Assembly (NCBI GenBank): GCA_018389105.1
Contig: JACATO010000087.1
Location: 434,001 to 498,000, forward strand
Direction of reading: 5' to 3'
Source: Nautilus pompilius
Lineage: Eukaryota; Mollusca; Cephalopoda; Nautilida; Nautilidae
DNA: 64,000 nucleotides
The first letter of the stretch is position 1; every line of letters starts with the position of its first letter. Shown here piece after piece: positions 42,301 through 49,021 of the stretch. The notes beneath the pieces are model-generated. The model was given only the letters and a program-made list of their open reading frames with translations. It ran no database searches and was not told the origin of the DNA. The position numbers and the translations under genes were made by a program.

Positions 42301-45300
42301 ATGTAAATTTGTCTGTGATCATTTTCAAACTGGTACCAATGCCATTTTTGCACATTCAGTTTGTTTTCACCCAACAATTTAACTTTGCTTCCATTGACAA
42401 CAAGTTTTCTTCATGGATAATTTAGATCATAATGCAGGTCCTCTTCAACCAGAATGTGTATGAACAATGTACTATACAAGCACTTCAGGCTTGGAAACAC
42501 TTGTTGCTTTTTTTCCTTTTGTTTGTTTGTGAGTATAATAACAGGTGGCTACTACCATGTGGCTTTGAGCCACAAACCTGCCTGTAGGGTAGGCAGTCTA
42601 ATGATGATGTGGCTATGAACTGACAGGTAGGCAGGCAGTCTGATACATTTCAGCATGAAAAGAAAACAGCTCAAGGAATTCCTCAGTAAGCTTGCTTACC
42701 TGAGTCCTGTGCACAGAGGGATCTTGTATAAGCATGGCCACAACATCTTCAATGTTATACTTGCCCTCCTGATTACAGCAGGCAACGATGGCCTCCTTTA
42801 TAACCCTAACATCATCTATCCCGGTAATCTCCTTGATTTTAGCAAAGGCAGCCTCTTCTCTGCTCTGAAAGCACAATAACGTGCAAGTGAGTGATAAATT
42901 CCTCATGGGGATGAGGAAGATGCGATGTTAACCCACTGACAAGAAAGAATTAGTCTGTAGTAGCAACAGAAAGTATAGCTTAGTTAAGGAATTTTCCATC
43001 ACCAGAGTAATGCTTTTTTTCACTACTACTAAAACATGAATCAAAAACTACAGTACATTATTTTTGTTAAACTATTTTCCAGTTGCTAAAACAAATCATG
43101 CCAACCACCAACAGATATGTCATTGGAGAAGTAGAAAACTGTGTTCATTATCGAAAAAATTCTACACAAAAACTCATTTAGTGTACAAGACAAGCATTCT
43201 AGAAAGCTTTGTAGTAGTTGGTGAACATGTTGGCATTAACTTCTGATACTACTTTCATTCTAAAATTTGTGACTCAGCAATCAAGACATGGTCAAAACAG
43301 AATTTGTTTTTAGTTCCACAAATCTACCTACAGTTTAGTGCTATCCCACCAAAAAAATTTTTTAAATATAAACTTCTGAAGTAGCAAATATATAAACTGA
43401 CCAATAGTACTTCTTTTATAATTATAATTTTTTAAAATTAAAAAAAAAAAAATGTTTGCTTGAAAAGATGTATTTTTTAAAAAAAAATGTATCTATGCTA
43501 GTACATTCATGATTTTTTTTGTTAAAATTAATAAGGTAAAATGGGTTTTTATGAATAAAATGAAAGAAGAAATCTCTTTAAAATTACTACAAGGTGGATG
43601 AATCTTTATCATATGTTAGTCTTTCTAACTCATTAGCCCAGGTATTTAATTGTCATAAAAGTCTATCTAGAAAATGTACAGATGGGTGTCACAAACTGCG
43701 ATGCATTCAAGAAATCAGACTCTTGTAGAGTATGACGCAACTACTTTAGTAAATTCGTAAGGGACCACATTTAATATATTGCTGAGGTAGGCTCCTGCAA
43801 TACAGCTGTGTTTTCTTTTTACCTCTGTATTCTATATCTTGCCAAGACTTCATATGATCTCTTACAAATCAAATAATCTCAGTGAACATCAAAATCTAAA
43901 CCAAAATCAGGAAAGGGGGGGGCAAAAACTGACACACACCACCTTCAGAGAAACAGTTCAAGCATTGGGTCCCATGAGGAATGAGTATGGTACAACAGGT
44001 AACAGAATTGTTAGCTTAGTTATAGGATGACACAGCCTAAGATAGTCAGCTGCACACTGGTGAAATGGTCAACATACTTAGCTGATAAAACTGATTTCTT
44101 CACTTTAGCACTAAATTTGAAACAACAGAGAGCAGAAATCTGTAGTGATGTTAATAGAAAGCTATAGGTCAGCTCAAACCTCCATTCAGCTAGATATAAA
44201 CATCTCAAATTCCAATTCTACAGAGGCATGCCCTGCTAAAAATCTATCTATAATACATTTTTTTAAAAAATAATAAAAGCGAATATAAACCTGCATTCCA
44301 TCTTTCCTTTATGACCAACAGCAAAGCTATCATTTATTGTGTGACCTGGCTTTAATTCCTCAAAATAGTTACTGTGACAGCTGGTTCTGACTGATGTGAT
44401 TAAGTAAACAAATACTGTTTAGAAGACCACTCCAACGAACTGTTTCTGTATGGTAAGCTTTGTTTAATAGTGATGATGAAAAAGAGAATGATTTTGTGGA
44501 AAAACAAAAATGATTTGCCAATAAATGAAAGCAAGAAACTGCAAAACAGGGTACAGTCATTATTTCTGTTGCCTACTGTACTTGTTTTGGATGAAATCAA
44601 CAATACTGCTTAGTATGACACAGATATGGCAGGGTTACAATTGTAAAAGAAAGGCAAGATCAATTATCAAGTTAAATCAGGACTCAAGAACTCAAAACTG
44701 CTACTACACCTGTGTGTAAGAGATAGTCCTGATAGCAATTTCAGTGTATGCTTGGTCTTTCCTTTGTATTCAGCTGGGAGGGATGTTGTGACTGTTGGTG
44801 CACCTGATAGAGGTTGGGGAAGAAAGAAAGAAACTGCCTTACCATATCATGAGAGAGCTTATAAATACTTTAATAAGCATATTATACAGAGTTAAAACGA
44901 CAGCAGTTTTGTGAAGACTGATGCATGGGACACCTGATCTACACAAGCTGGACAACAAAGGAATCTGTGTTCCATTAATAGAACACTGCTAGACTTTACA
45001 AGTTCATTCATTATCACACAAAAATAAACAGCTTCAGAGTGGATTTTCTGTGACCACTTCACATGGAAACCCTGTGTGTTCCAAACTTACTCTAACACCC
45101 AGCCTCTGTAGCCTGCATCTAGAAATAAGAGACACTGACACATCAATGACACATTACCTCTTGCAACAGTAATTTCCTTAGTTGAAGAACAGCTTGTGGT
45201 AAGAGCAAAAAACCCAAGCTATATGAAAATGCAAGACTTTTTAAAGTGTTGAAATGTCTTGGATTGCATCAATGAACCAAATATTTACACAAGACGACAT

Positions 45301-48147
45301 TATACTAATTAACCTTTTTCACTATGCTACTTAGCCTTTTATTTTCAGTTTTTCCACAAAACATTTTAAACCAGAATCTTACATGAGATTTCATAATATT
45401 ATACCTGTTTTTTTTGTTGTTTTTTTTTTTTTTTAGGTTTTCTCATTCTAAATTATTCGGTTAAAGTTGTAAAAGTGTTGTCATTATTTTTCTTTTCCAA
45501 TCAAATAATTTATGATAAAGCACTTTCTCTATGTACTTAACTCTCCAAAGTGGTAACATTTGCATTATGTAATGATAACTAGCTTGTTTGTTTTCTCTTT
45601 TAAACAGGCAATATCTTGAGTTGGTAGTTAAACACAACTGAGCAGTATTTATCTAGAGTTGAAATGAATAGATGTGAGCATTCAAAACTGTTAAACTTTA
45701 TATTTGCTATCACTATCTCACCAAACCTGACAGTAATATTGTGTCTAAGGCAGGTTTCATTTTGTAATATCATCAGAGAGTTACATTAAGAACCTCCCCC
45801 CCTCCAATCTCTCTGGCACGCACACACTATTATGACAAAGTTAAAAGGAAAAGAGGAGGGAGAAATGTCAAATGTTTAGCTACATTTAGCCTTACATTCA
45901 GTTTTGTTCTACAAAAGCAACAGAAATCTGACTAACCATATTTAACCTTGTAGTCAGATACAATTTTGGCAGCATTATTTTATGATCAACAGCATCCTGG
46001 TTTAATTAGGTTTTGGTGAAACAAAAAATTTTTCCACCCCTTAAATTGGGAATTAAACTTTACACTGATACGGAAGTAACTCTATTTGTGACATTTTTTC
46101 TAAAGTTACTTCTAAAACTATATTTCCAGAGCAAAAATAAATATTGCATTGAAAAAATTATAAAACATCACTATCACAATCCCTGAATTCTACAGTTTAA
46201 TCATTCTCTTAGTTGACTTCAAGCATAATTTATTTAGATGCCTGATATTTATCAGGTACTTATCCTTAAAACAAATAAATAATTTGCCAATTCAAATCAG
46301 AGATGTTTTCATCATGAAACTTTCAGGCTGAAAAGATAGTAAAGCAATAATGCAATCTTCCCAACCAGTCGGTCTATTGACAAGGCATTAATCCCGACTT
46401 CTGAAGAAGTCAAAGCACAAGGTAACTTGTCTAGATCAGAATTTGTATGCAGTTAACGATCAATCAGGGCTGGCAATTTAAACATTTTACAAATCACTTT
46501 GATCATGTGATATTAAGTGTATAATTTCATCGGAATTATGTCATATTTCTGAAAATAGTGCATAGCATTTTTACTATGTTTGTGTACATTTTCTAAAATA
46601 TTTATTTCAAATGTAGTTTTATATCGTAACATAGTAATCGATATGTATAAAGAAATTATTCTCTATACTTTGTAGTAACATGTCAAAACAGAACAGAGAA
46701 ATGCTCAATTTCTGTGATCTATCTCTTGGCTCATGTTACAAAGTAACTGATTAAAATCCAGCTACATAATAATAATACTTATGGTTATTTTTTTCGTTGT
46801 AAGTACAGTTACTATACCTTTTATATAAAATGAAGCACCCTTTGAAACAATCAAGTATAATTTTGTTTACCTGCACAGCAATAGAGTCCTCAAATACAAG
46901 AGTTTATACTAACACACGCAATTAAGTTTCATGTGTTGTCAGAGTATAAACTTTGGTCAATGAACTATCATATATACTAACTTCAATACCCCTGTGTGTA
47001 CCTCCACATTTTCTTTCTAAAATGAGACCACCATGACTCCACTGCAGGTATTCTAGACAAAGACTAACTTTAAGGGAACAAAGAAAGTAAAAACTCAGCT
47101 TTAAAAGAATATATATATATATATATTTAACATTCCTGAAATACACAAAGATTTCCTGAGGAAAACCTCCAAGATTAAAGATGTAACTACACTGACATCC
47201 TTCATCCAGGTAATGATGACACAGAGACAAACCGAACTGGATCCTCCTTACCCCCCGGGGGGTGGGGGTGGGGGGGTGCCCCAGGTTTTGTCTGTTAGTT
47301 GTTGTTTTTCAGGAGGGACTCGAATTCGCCAAGTCAGGCGAGTTGGCCTTTAAACAGGATTTACTGACGGAGGCGACTCCACGTTTAAAACGAGGTTCGC
47401 TGATAGACCTTCTCCCTCTTCTCCTCAAATGGCATTTACTGAGGCGTGGTCGGTGCGGTGTCTCCGCTTCCCGGCCGTGTGTAGGAGTGCTGAAGGCAAG
47501 AGTCCGGGGATGGATTCAGCGGGTTCGGGGTCGCGGCTTGTTGTGTTGTTACCTGCCGGCAGCACGTGTTTGAAACAACAGCGTCTGTGGAATGGACGGG
47601 TCGCGTCCCGTCTCGGGGGGGAGAGAGATGGAGAGGCGGCTGATTCGACCCGCCGTCCAGCCGACTCACCAGACTTCCCCGGGGAGGCTGAGCGCTGGTC
47701 CGGGTCCGGGAGGAGGAGTTTCTCTCTCCTTCACCCTTAGAATATATTACCACTGCTCTGGACCGGTCCGCTCGCTTCGACGACACGGATACACGAACCG
47801 CGAACCTCTCTCTCTCTCTCTCTCCTCGCCAATGCCCAGAAGGGGGAAAGGGGTGAGAAGAAGGGAACAGAAACCTCCTTCTCCCGTCAGACTGGGTCCA
47901 GAGACCCCATCGTCGTTGTTGTTGTTTTCCTTCTCTCTCTCTCTCTCCCCCCCTCTCTGTCTGTGCAACACCGAGGTGGAAGGTTGCATGATTGACACTC
48001 TGTTTCCGTTCTTGGAGATTAGCTGGCGGCGAGGACGCAGGAAAGTGCGCATAGAGAACAGACTCGAAATATGCCCAAAGAGAACGGTGAGAAACAATTA
48101 ATTACCTGAGTGGGTCGTTGATGCAGAGAAGACTGCTCTACTGTCAT
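3157..48147 (-). CDS. USP25/28: USP25/USP28-type ubiquitin carboxyl-terminal hydrolase (24 exons resolved)
   Basis: Cysteine deubiquitinase that removes ubiquitin from protein substrates. Coding exons, 5' to 3': 48147-48106, 42864-42700, 35952-35841, 33803-33680, 33552-33387, 30197-30117, 29445-29296, 28647-28559, 27892-27813, 26771-26623, 26468-26341, 25693-25598, 23936-23787, 19012-18819, 17396-17326, 17021-16793, 13504-13322, 12690-12506, 11986-11799, 11461-11384, 9272-9193, 8708-8579, 3994-3808, 3341-3157. Visible in order: UBA-like region (residues 15-69), VIDLT SUMO-interacting motif (about 107), ubiquitin-interacting helices (about 115-160), Cys box [16 protein letters not shown] with Cys196, QQDVSEF motif, His box [14 protein letters not shown] with His618, Asn635-Asp636, and a helical C-terminal part. 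The length of about 1,080 residues is close to vertebrate USP25 and USP28, and the single gene resembles both, so I do not choose between them. Phases agree at every junction except exon 20 to 21. Confidence 0.95.
3808..3994 (-). CDS. USP25/28: USP25/28 exon 23
   Basis: Encodes [27 protein letters not shown] and [16 protein letters not shown], which match 'KLNEQAA', 'IMNEFIVPFLP' and 'MRNxWCSYLGQ' of USP25/28. The KWCTFLGQD motif is diagnostic of the extreme C-terminal domain. Confidence 0.95.
3995..8578. other. USP25/28 intron 22
   Basis: A 4.6-kb, very AT-rich intron. I see no transposase or exon in it. A stretch at about 5,190-5,380 weakly resembles the head and core of the SINE-like family found elsewhere. 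A short (AAAG)n tract lies at 8,487-8,508. Confidence 0.6.
8579..8708 (-). CDS. USP25/28: USP25/28 exon 22
   Basis: Encodes [20 protein letters not shown] and then [15 protein letters not shown], the conserved paired helices of the C-terminal domain. Ends phase 0 before GTGAGT. The following intron is 4.6 kb. Confidence 0.93.
9193..9272 (-). CDS. USP25/28: USP25/28 exon 21
   Basis: Encodes [20 protein letters not shown], matching the 'EWHxDYRxFRxxxxYLIxGLE' block of the C-terminal domain. Starts phase 0 after TTTTCAG and ends phase 2 before GTAAGC. Confidence 0.93.
9900..10010. repeat. Dispersed repeat, copy 2
   Basis: Matches the segment at 120-215 in the same orientation. It lies in the intron between USP25/28 exons 20 and 21. 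Because it is repetitive, I did not accept the possible exon-like signals inside it. Confidence 0.5.
10935..11340. repeat. GACA/GATGGACA-type degenerate minisatellite
   Basis: About 400 bp built from diverged GACAGACA, GATGGACA and CAGTGAAACAG units, purine-rich on the plus strand. The low stop-codon density gives long meaningless reading frames on both strands. It starts about 40 bases inside the intron from the USP25/28 exon 20 donor. Confidence 0.9.
11384..11461 (-). CDS. USP25/28: USP25/28 exon 20 (3' end uncertain)
   Basis: Follows exon 19 in phase and encodes [18 protein letters not shown]. The first GT is CA before GTACTT, giving phase 2, but exon 21 requires phase 0. Family proteins have about 20 more residues here ('KPEEVNLEEYE'-like), so a small exon probably lies between 11,383 and 9,273. 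The donor abuts a 400-bp GACA-type minisatellite. Confidence 0.65.
11799..11986 (-). CDS. USP25/28: USP25/28 exon 19
   Basis: Encodes [17 protein letters not shown] and [11 protein letters not shown], the conserved 'HHVVVYF.QNQAP...LLEQF' block of the C-terminal helical domain. Phase 0 in, phase 2 out before GTACGT. Confidence 0.94.
12506..12690 (-). CDS. USP25/28: USP25/28 exon 18
   Basis: Residues about 737-798 include a Gln/Ser-rich stretch, then [20 protein letters not shown], which aligns with the helical C-terminal region. The donor CGG before GTGTGT is weak but keeps phase 0. Confidence 0.88.
13322..13504 (-). CDS. USP25/28: USP25/28 exon 17
   Basis: First exon after the catalytic domain. 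It encodes [17 protein letters not shown] and [13 protein letters not shown], matching the helix after the USP domain in the family. The donor is GTAAGT. The intron before it holds the large Tigger element. Confidence 0.93.
14421..16621 (+). mobile_element. Tigger/pogo-type DNA transposon, full-length but decayed
   Basis: The left end begins CAGCCCCCCCCTG just after a TA dinucleotide, as expected for the pogo/Tigger group, and is followed by a TIR-like region. The right end, near 16,565-16,621, is a diverged inverted match and its exact limit is uncertain. It encloses a broken transposase gene. It sits in USP25/28 intron 16, antisense to the host gene. Confidence 0.75.
14719..16288 (+). pseudogene. 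Tigger/TIGD-type transposase pseudogene
   Basis: The N-terminal CENP-B-type helix-turn-helix is visible ([15 protein letters not shown] then [18 protein letters not shown]), followed at once by a TAA stop. Most of the CENPB-type DNA-binding domain is missing or scrambled between about 14,990 and 15,060. The catalytic part keeps all three acidic positions of the DDE_1 family: Asp in [10 protein letters not shown], Asp in [11 protein letters not shown], and Asp in [12 protein letters not shown]. Frame changes occur near 15,090, 15,300 and 15,610. A degenerate C-terminal tail runs to about 16,288 ([16 protein letters not shown]). It cannot make a working protein. Confidence 0.85.
16793..17021 (-). 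CDS. USP25/28: USP25/28 exon 16, His box
   Basis: Encodes the second half of the active site: [20 protein letters not shown] with predicted catalytic His618, then WLKFNDITV with Asn635-Asp636, and [14 protein letters not shown] closing the catalytic domain. With Cys196 this completes a full USP triad, so the enzyme is predicted to be active. Confidence 0.97.
17326..17396 (-). CDS. USP25/28: USP25/28 exon 15
   Basis: Encodes [20 protein letters not shown], the last helix of the insertion, which leads into the His box exon. Ends phase 0 at AAA before GTACGT. Confidence 0.92.
18819..19012 (-). CDS. USP25/28: USP25/28 exon 14
   Basis: Begins with a Pro/Ser-rich loop ([10 protein letters not shown]), then re-enters conserved sequence with [20 protein letters not shown], the second part of the helical insertion. 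Phase 1 out, before GTATGT. Confidence 0.94.
19249..19256. repeat. hAT target-site duplication, left copy
   Basis: TGTTAGAG, identical to the 8 bases after the right end at 22,049-22,056. Eight bases is the typical hAT length. Confidence 0.95.
19257..22048 (+). mobile_element. hAT transposon with perfect ends
   Basis: 2,792 bp bounded by CAGGGGTCGGCAA (19,257-19,269) and its exact inverse TTGCCGACCCCTG (22,036-22,048), with an 8-bp target-site duplication outside. It encodes a BED-finger hAT transposase that is now broken. It lies in USP25/28 intron 13, antisense to the gene. Intact ends with a damaged coding region suggest a non-autonomous copy mobilised in trans, or a fairly recent insertion that is decaying. 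Confidence 0.97.
19961..21711 (+). pseudogene. hAT transposase pseudogene (ZBED5/GTF2IRD2-like group)
   Basis: Starts [15 protein letters not shown], then meets an in-frame TGA after 18 codons. A BED-type zinc finger follows (CLICQD ... WHYQTRH). The core holds [18 protein letters not shown] and [12 protein letters not shown], the two conserved Asp motifs of the hAT catalytic domain, and [12 protein letters not shown]. One extra T near 20,980 shifts the frame after NVRWL. Further shifts occur near 21,180-21,250 and near 21,595, inside the C-terminal dimerisation motif ([15 protein letters not shown]). The last readable residues are KNKQNQVSH before TAA. Similarity is to the domesticated-type hAT proteins with a BED finger. 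Confidence 0.93.
22049..22056. repeat. hAT target-site duplication, right copy
   Basis: TGTTAGAG directly after the right terminal inverted repeat; exact match to 19,249-19,256. Confidence 0.95.
22057..23740 (+). mobile_element. piggyBac-type transposon remnant
   Basis: A decayed transposase of the PGBD type lies at about 22,440-23,480. Flanking parts at 22,057-22,140 and 23,650-23,740 both match one compact block at 34,545-34,725, which supports treating 22,057-23,740 as one element. No clean TTAA-bounded inverted repeats were recognised. It directly abuts the hAT target-site duplication. Confidence 0.7.
22440..23480 (+). pseudogene. piggyBac (PGBD-like) transposase pseudogene
   Basis: Readable pieces in different frames, in family order: [20 protein letters not shown], then [13 protein letters not shown], then [20 protein letters not shown], then [20 protein letters not shown]. 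The end is a Cys-rich tail, [20 protein letters not shown], which recalls the C-terminal Cys-rich finger of piggyBac proteins. Many stops and shifts; no activity is possible. Confidence 0.75.
23787..23936 (-). CDS. USP25/28: USP25/28 exon 13
   Basis: Encodes [20 protein letters not shown], the conserved YGSG...FPL.DVL.YALEFA block of the insertion, then an acidic loop. The donor that keeps phase is GTGTGT, a weak site. The 4.8-kb intron that follows carries hAT and piggyBac elements, and an unseen variable exon there cannot be excluded. Confidence 0.9.
24240..24480 (-). repeat. tRNA-derived SINE-like repeat, copy a
   Basis: The minus-strand head (24,480 down to 24,405) has a box A-like TAGTTCATTGGTGG and a box B-like GAGTTCTGTTC. 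The core follows with CAGCTGGCTGCATGGGTT and TTTTAGTAGGGATT. The distal part shares GTTGCCAA, CAGCACTA and CTTCC segments with copy b 760 bases away. Confidence 0.7.
24990..25260 (-). repeat. tRNA-derived SINE-like repeat, copy b
   Basis: Minus strand reads AGCGTGGTGGTCCATTGGTT (box A-like), GCCAGTTTTAGACCCC (degenerate box B), then TAGCCAGCC and AATGAAGATTTCTACTAAGG in the core, then the same distal block as copy a. Confidence 0.7.
25598..25693 (-). CDS. USP25/28: USP25/28 exon 12, insertion helix
   Basis: Encodes a charged helical segment including [17 protein letters not shown]. It corresponds to the start of the long helical insertion that mediates dimer or tetramer formation in USP25 and USP28. 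That structural role is taken from the vertebrate proteins. Phase 2 in, phase 2 out. Confidence 0.9.
25965..26180 (-). repeat. tRNA-derived SINE-like repeat, copy c
   Basis: Carries the best preserved box B of the set, GAGTTTGAATCC on the minus strand (26,138 to 26,127), about 40 bases after a box A-like CTAATGGACTGCC. The distal part contains an ACTCCCTTACCAGGG end. Confidence 0.65.
26341..26468 (-). CDS. USP25/28: USP25/28 exon 11
   Basis: Encodes [16 protein letters not shown] and [20 protein letters not shown], the conserved block preceding the USP25/28-specific helical insertion in the catalytic domain. Phase 0 in, phase 2 out. Confidence 0.96.
26623..26771 (-). CDS. USP25/28: USP25/28 exon 10
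   Basis: Encodes [20 protein letters not shown] and AQGEIES, highly conserved core sequence of the USP25/28 catalytic domain, before an acidic and Ser-containing loop. It ends phase 0 before GTAAGA. Confidence 0.96.
26772..27812. other. USP25/28 intron 9
   Basis: About 1 kb of AT-rich sequence with no recognised repeat or coding similarity. Confidence 0.6.
27813..27892 (-). CDS. USP25/28: USP25/28 exon 9
   Basis: Encodes [18 protein letters not shown], the IxELFYG strand that follows the QQD box in USP25/28. The acceptor is TTTTCAG; phases match exon 8 (2) and exon 10 (1). Confidence 0.94.
28559..28647 (-). CDS. USP25/28: USP25/28 exon 8
   Basis: Encodes [17 protein letters not shown], the conserved QQDxxEF box region of USP catalytic domains, then a short acidic, Pro-containing loop. 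It ends phase 2 before GTAAGA. Confidence 0.95.
29296..29445 (-). CDS. USP25/28: USP25/28 exon 7
   Basis: Fifty codons of the catalytic core, phase 0 to 0, including [16 protein letters not shown] and [17 protein letters not shown]. It ends in DSQQ, the start of the QQDVSEF motif that continues in exon 8. Confidence 0.96.
30117..30197 (-). CDS. USP25/28: USP25/28 exon 6
   Basis: Short 81-nt exon encoding [15 protein letters not shown], the helix that follows the Cys box in all USP25/28 proteins, then a divergent tail [11 protein letters not shown]. Both ends are phase 0 and fit exons 5 and 7. The polypyrimidine tract of its acceptor is a (TC)n microsatellite, and its donor sits in tRNA-like SINE-resembling sequence. 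Confidence 0.88.
30198..33386. other. USP25/28 intron 5
   Basis: 3.2 kb, AT-rich. A (GA)n tract at 30,203-30,218 forms the (TC)n polypyrimidine tract of the exon 6 acceptor. No transposase or additional exon is recognised. Confidence 0.6.
33387..33552 (-). CDS. USP25/28: USP25/28 exon 5, Cys box
   Basis: Starts with the second ubiquitin-interacting helix ([10 protein letters not shown]) and a basic KRKR stretch. It then enters the USP catalytic core with [18 protein letters not shown], in which Cys196 is the predicted nucleophile. It ends phase 0 at CAA before GTGAGT. Confidence 0.97.
33680..33803 (-). CDS. USP25/28: USP25/28 exon 4, SUMO- and ubiquitin-interacting motifs
   Basis: Begins with the VIDLT SUMO-interacting motif (with one base from exon 3), followed by a ubiquitin-interacting helix, [15 protein letters not shown], and the conserved REEQDISR. 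In the vertebrate paralogues these elements recruit SUMO and ubiquitin chains and tune activity; that role here is inferred from the family. Confidence 0.93.
34545..34725 (+). mobile_element. Probable piggyBac-derived short element (MITE-like)
   Basis: Its left part (34,545-34,625) matches 22,057-22,140 and its right part (34,650-34,725) matches 23,655-23,740, the two flanks of the piggyBac transposase remnant. Shared pieces include TGACAAGTCA followed by TTAA, CATTTTGAGCAG, AAACTGTCTGAA and TTGCATTT. The 1.5 kb between them in the larger copy is absent here. It is in USP25/28 intron 3. Confidence 0.6.
35841..35952 (-). CDS. USP25/28: USP25/28 exon 3, Ser/Thr/Pro-rich linker
   Basis: Residues 70-106 are rich in Ser, Thr, Pro and Ala and look disordered. 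The last base of the exon joins exon 4 to make Val107 of the VIDLT motif. The linker is poorly conserved, so the call rests on the acceptor, the GTAAGT donor and exact phase agreement on both sides. Confidence 0.8.
35953..41300. other. USP25/28 intron 2, repeat-poor part
   Basis: 5.3 kb of AT-rich sequence upstream of exon 3. No exon, transposase or clear SINE was recognised. Confidence 0.55.
41380..42200 (+). pseudogene. Tc1/mariner-type transposase fossil
   Basis: Recognisable pieces of a Tc1-like protein in order: [12 protein letters not shown] and [10 protein letters not shown] (the 'RVWxRxGERF ... DRFGGGS' block), then [20 protein letters not shown], then [18 protein letters not shown] (the second catalytic Asp region, 'DNARPHxAxV'), then [15 protein letters not shown] (the 'SPDLNPIExxWD' block). 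At least four stop codons interrupt it. The part before 41,800 is less certain. It lies in USP25/28 intron 2. Confidence 0.75.
42700..42864 (-). CDS. USP25/28: USP25/28 exon 2, UBA-like region
   Basis: Residues 15-69, phase 0 to 0, between a TTTCAG acceptor and a GTAAGC donor. It contains [15 protein letters not shown] and [14 protein letters not shown], the three-helix UBA-like fold that opens USP25/28 proteins and helps bind ubiquitin. The 5.2-kb intron before it is the second longest in the gene. Confidence 0.93.
42865..47250. other. USP25/28 intron 1, AT-rich part
   Basis: 4.4 kb with no recognised exon or element. A short (TA)n tract lies near 47,110-47,125. The intron passes into a GC-rich block at about 47,260. 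Confidence 0.55.
48106..48147 (-). CDS. USP25/28: USP25/28 coding exon 1
   Basis: Encodes [14 protein letters not shown] and ends in CAG before GTAATT, phase 0. The MTVEQ start is the family's typical N-terminus, which fixes the start codon. The start has A at -3. An in-frame stop-overlapping upstream ATG lies 8 bases before it. Confidence 0.88.
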
Positions 48148-48155
48148 CTTTTCAT
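48144..48155 (-). other. Three-codon upstream ORF overlapping the USP25/28 start codon
   Basis: ATG-AAA-AGA-TGA begins 8 bases before the main ATG, and its TGA overlaps that start in the string ATGA. The upstream ATG has T at -3 (weak), while the main one has A at -3. Whether it is transcribed depends on the unknown start site. Confidence 0.55.
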
Positions 48156-48803
48156 ACAAAATGGCGTCTTTCCACAACAGCCATGTGCGCAAAACGATAG
48201 AATACGAAATGTATGGAATACACCAAAAAGGAGCCCTTCCTAAAAACAGCCTTCAATAAAAATAAAAACCGTTTTGTAACTCTTGCGGAAAACATGCGGC
48301 ACCAAAACGTCTTTTTGTTTTTAAAATGGCTTAATGCGATATAAGTAAACAGTCATACGGGGGAGGTGAAGGATAGAGGAGAAGAGCCAGGGATTCCCGT
48401 TGGATTATTATGTAAGCAAATTTTTCATTGGCTGACGGCGGGAATTCCTAAGAGGAAATCCCCCCGTCTAGAGAGGCGTAAAGGTGTGAAACGACTCGGC
48501 TGGGCCTGAACTTAAGAAATCAAACATTCGAATCTGGCCGTCATCCGTGGACGTGCCATTAAACCGCATTAGGCTTTTCGGGTAATCTATTCGGATTTTA
48601 GTTGGTGGGGGGGGGGAATCATTTGTGGCGTAGGCAGAAATTTCTCCAATGGAAGCGAACGTAATACTAGGTGTGCTGCTCAATGGCGCCTCCCATGTGC
48701 TGCTGTGACTGCCTCCTGCTGCTGCTGCCGCCTCACCGACTCCTCCTCCGGCCGTAGAACAACACCCTTTTTATTTTCACCTGTCCGAGGTTCGATCGCC
48801 GAC
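48148..48803. promoter_or_regulatory. Shared divergent promoter of USP25/28 and GPR89
   Basis: 656 bp separate the two divergently read start codons. The interval has CpG-containing sequence and no obvious TATA box at either end, typical of housekeeping bidirectional promoters. Both 5' untranslated regions must start inside it unless an upstream non-coding exon exists. Confidence 0.7.
48157..48166 (-). promoter_or_regulatory. YY1-like site next to the USP25/28 start
   Basis: Minus strand CGCCATTTTG, about 10 bases upstream of the start codon. It fits the YY1 core GCCATNTT commonly found at transcription starts and in first exons. An AATGGCGCC near 48,682, on the GPR89 side, is a second partial match. 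Confidence 0.4.
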
Positions 48804-48845
48804 ATGTCTTTTCTCGTGGATTCCTTGGTGATGTTGTTTTCTCAG
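48804..48845 (+). CDS. GPR89: GPR89 exon 1
   Basis: Encodes MSFLVDSLVMLFSQ, phase 0, before GTATAT. The MSFLxDS start is conserved in the family and fixes the start codon. Confidence 0.93.
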
Positions 48846-48989
48846 GTATATCCTCCCCTCCCCCCTCTTCGTCCCATCTCTAATTGATACCAATAGTACA
48901 CTACACTATATCATAAGCTGGAATAGTGAGGAACTCTTCCGTTGTCAGTTCCATTCATCCTTGGCATCAGTGTTTTCACTTACTTATTA

Positions 48990-49021
<32 letters not shown>

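Larger units (their letters stand above)
47256..48850. promoter_or_regulatory. CpG-rich block spanning both gene starts
   Basis: Sharp change from AT-rich sequence to G+C- and CpG-rich sequence, with G-runs near 47,256-47,275 and (CT)n tracts near 47,805-47,823 and 47,935-47,945. It covers the first intron side of USP25/28, both first coding exons and the interval between them. It looks like a constitutive CpG-island promoter. Confidence 0.75.

Noticed and set aside
47592..48101. 169-codon plus-strand reading frame, with a 116-codon frame on the other strand
   Set aside because: It lies in the CpG-rich block, is full of Arg/Ser/Leu from (CT)n tracts and GC-rich sequence, and resembles no protein. 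High G+C lowers the stop frequency.
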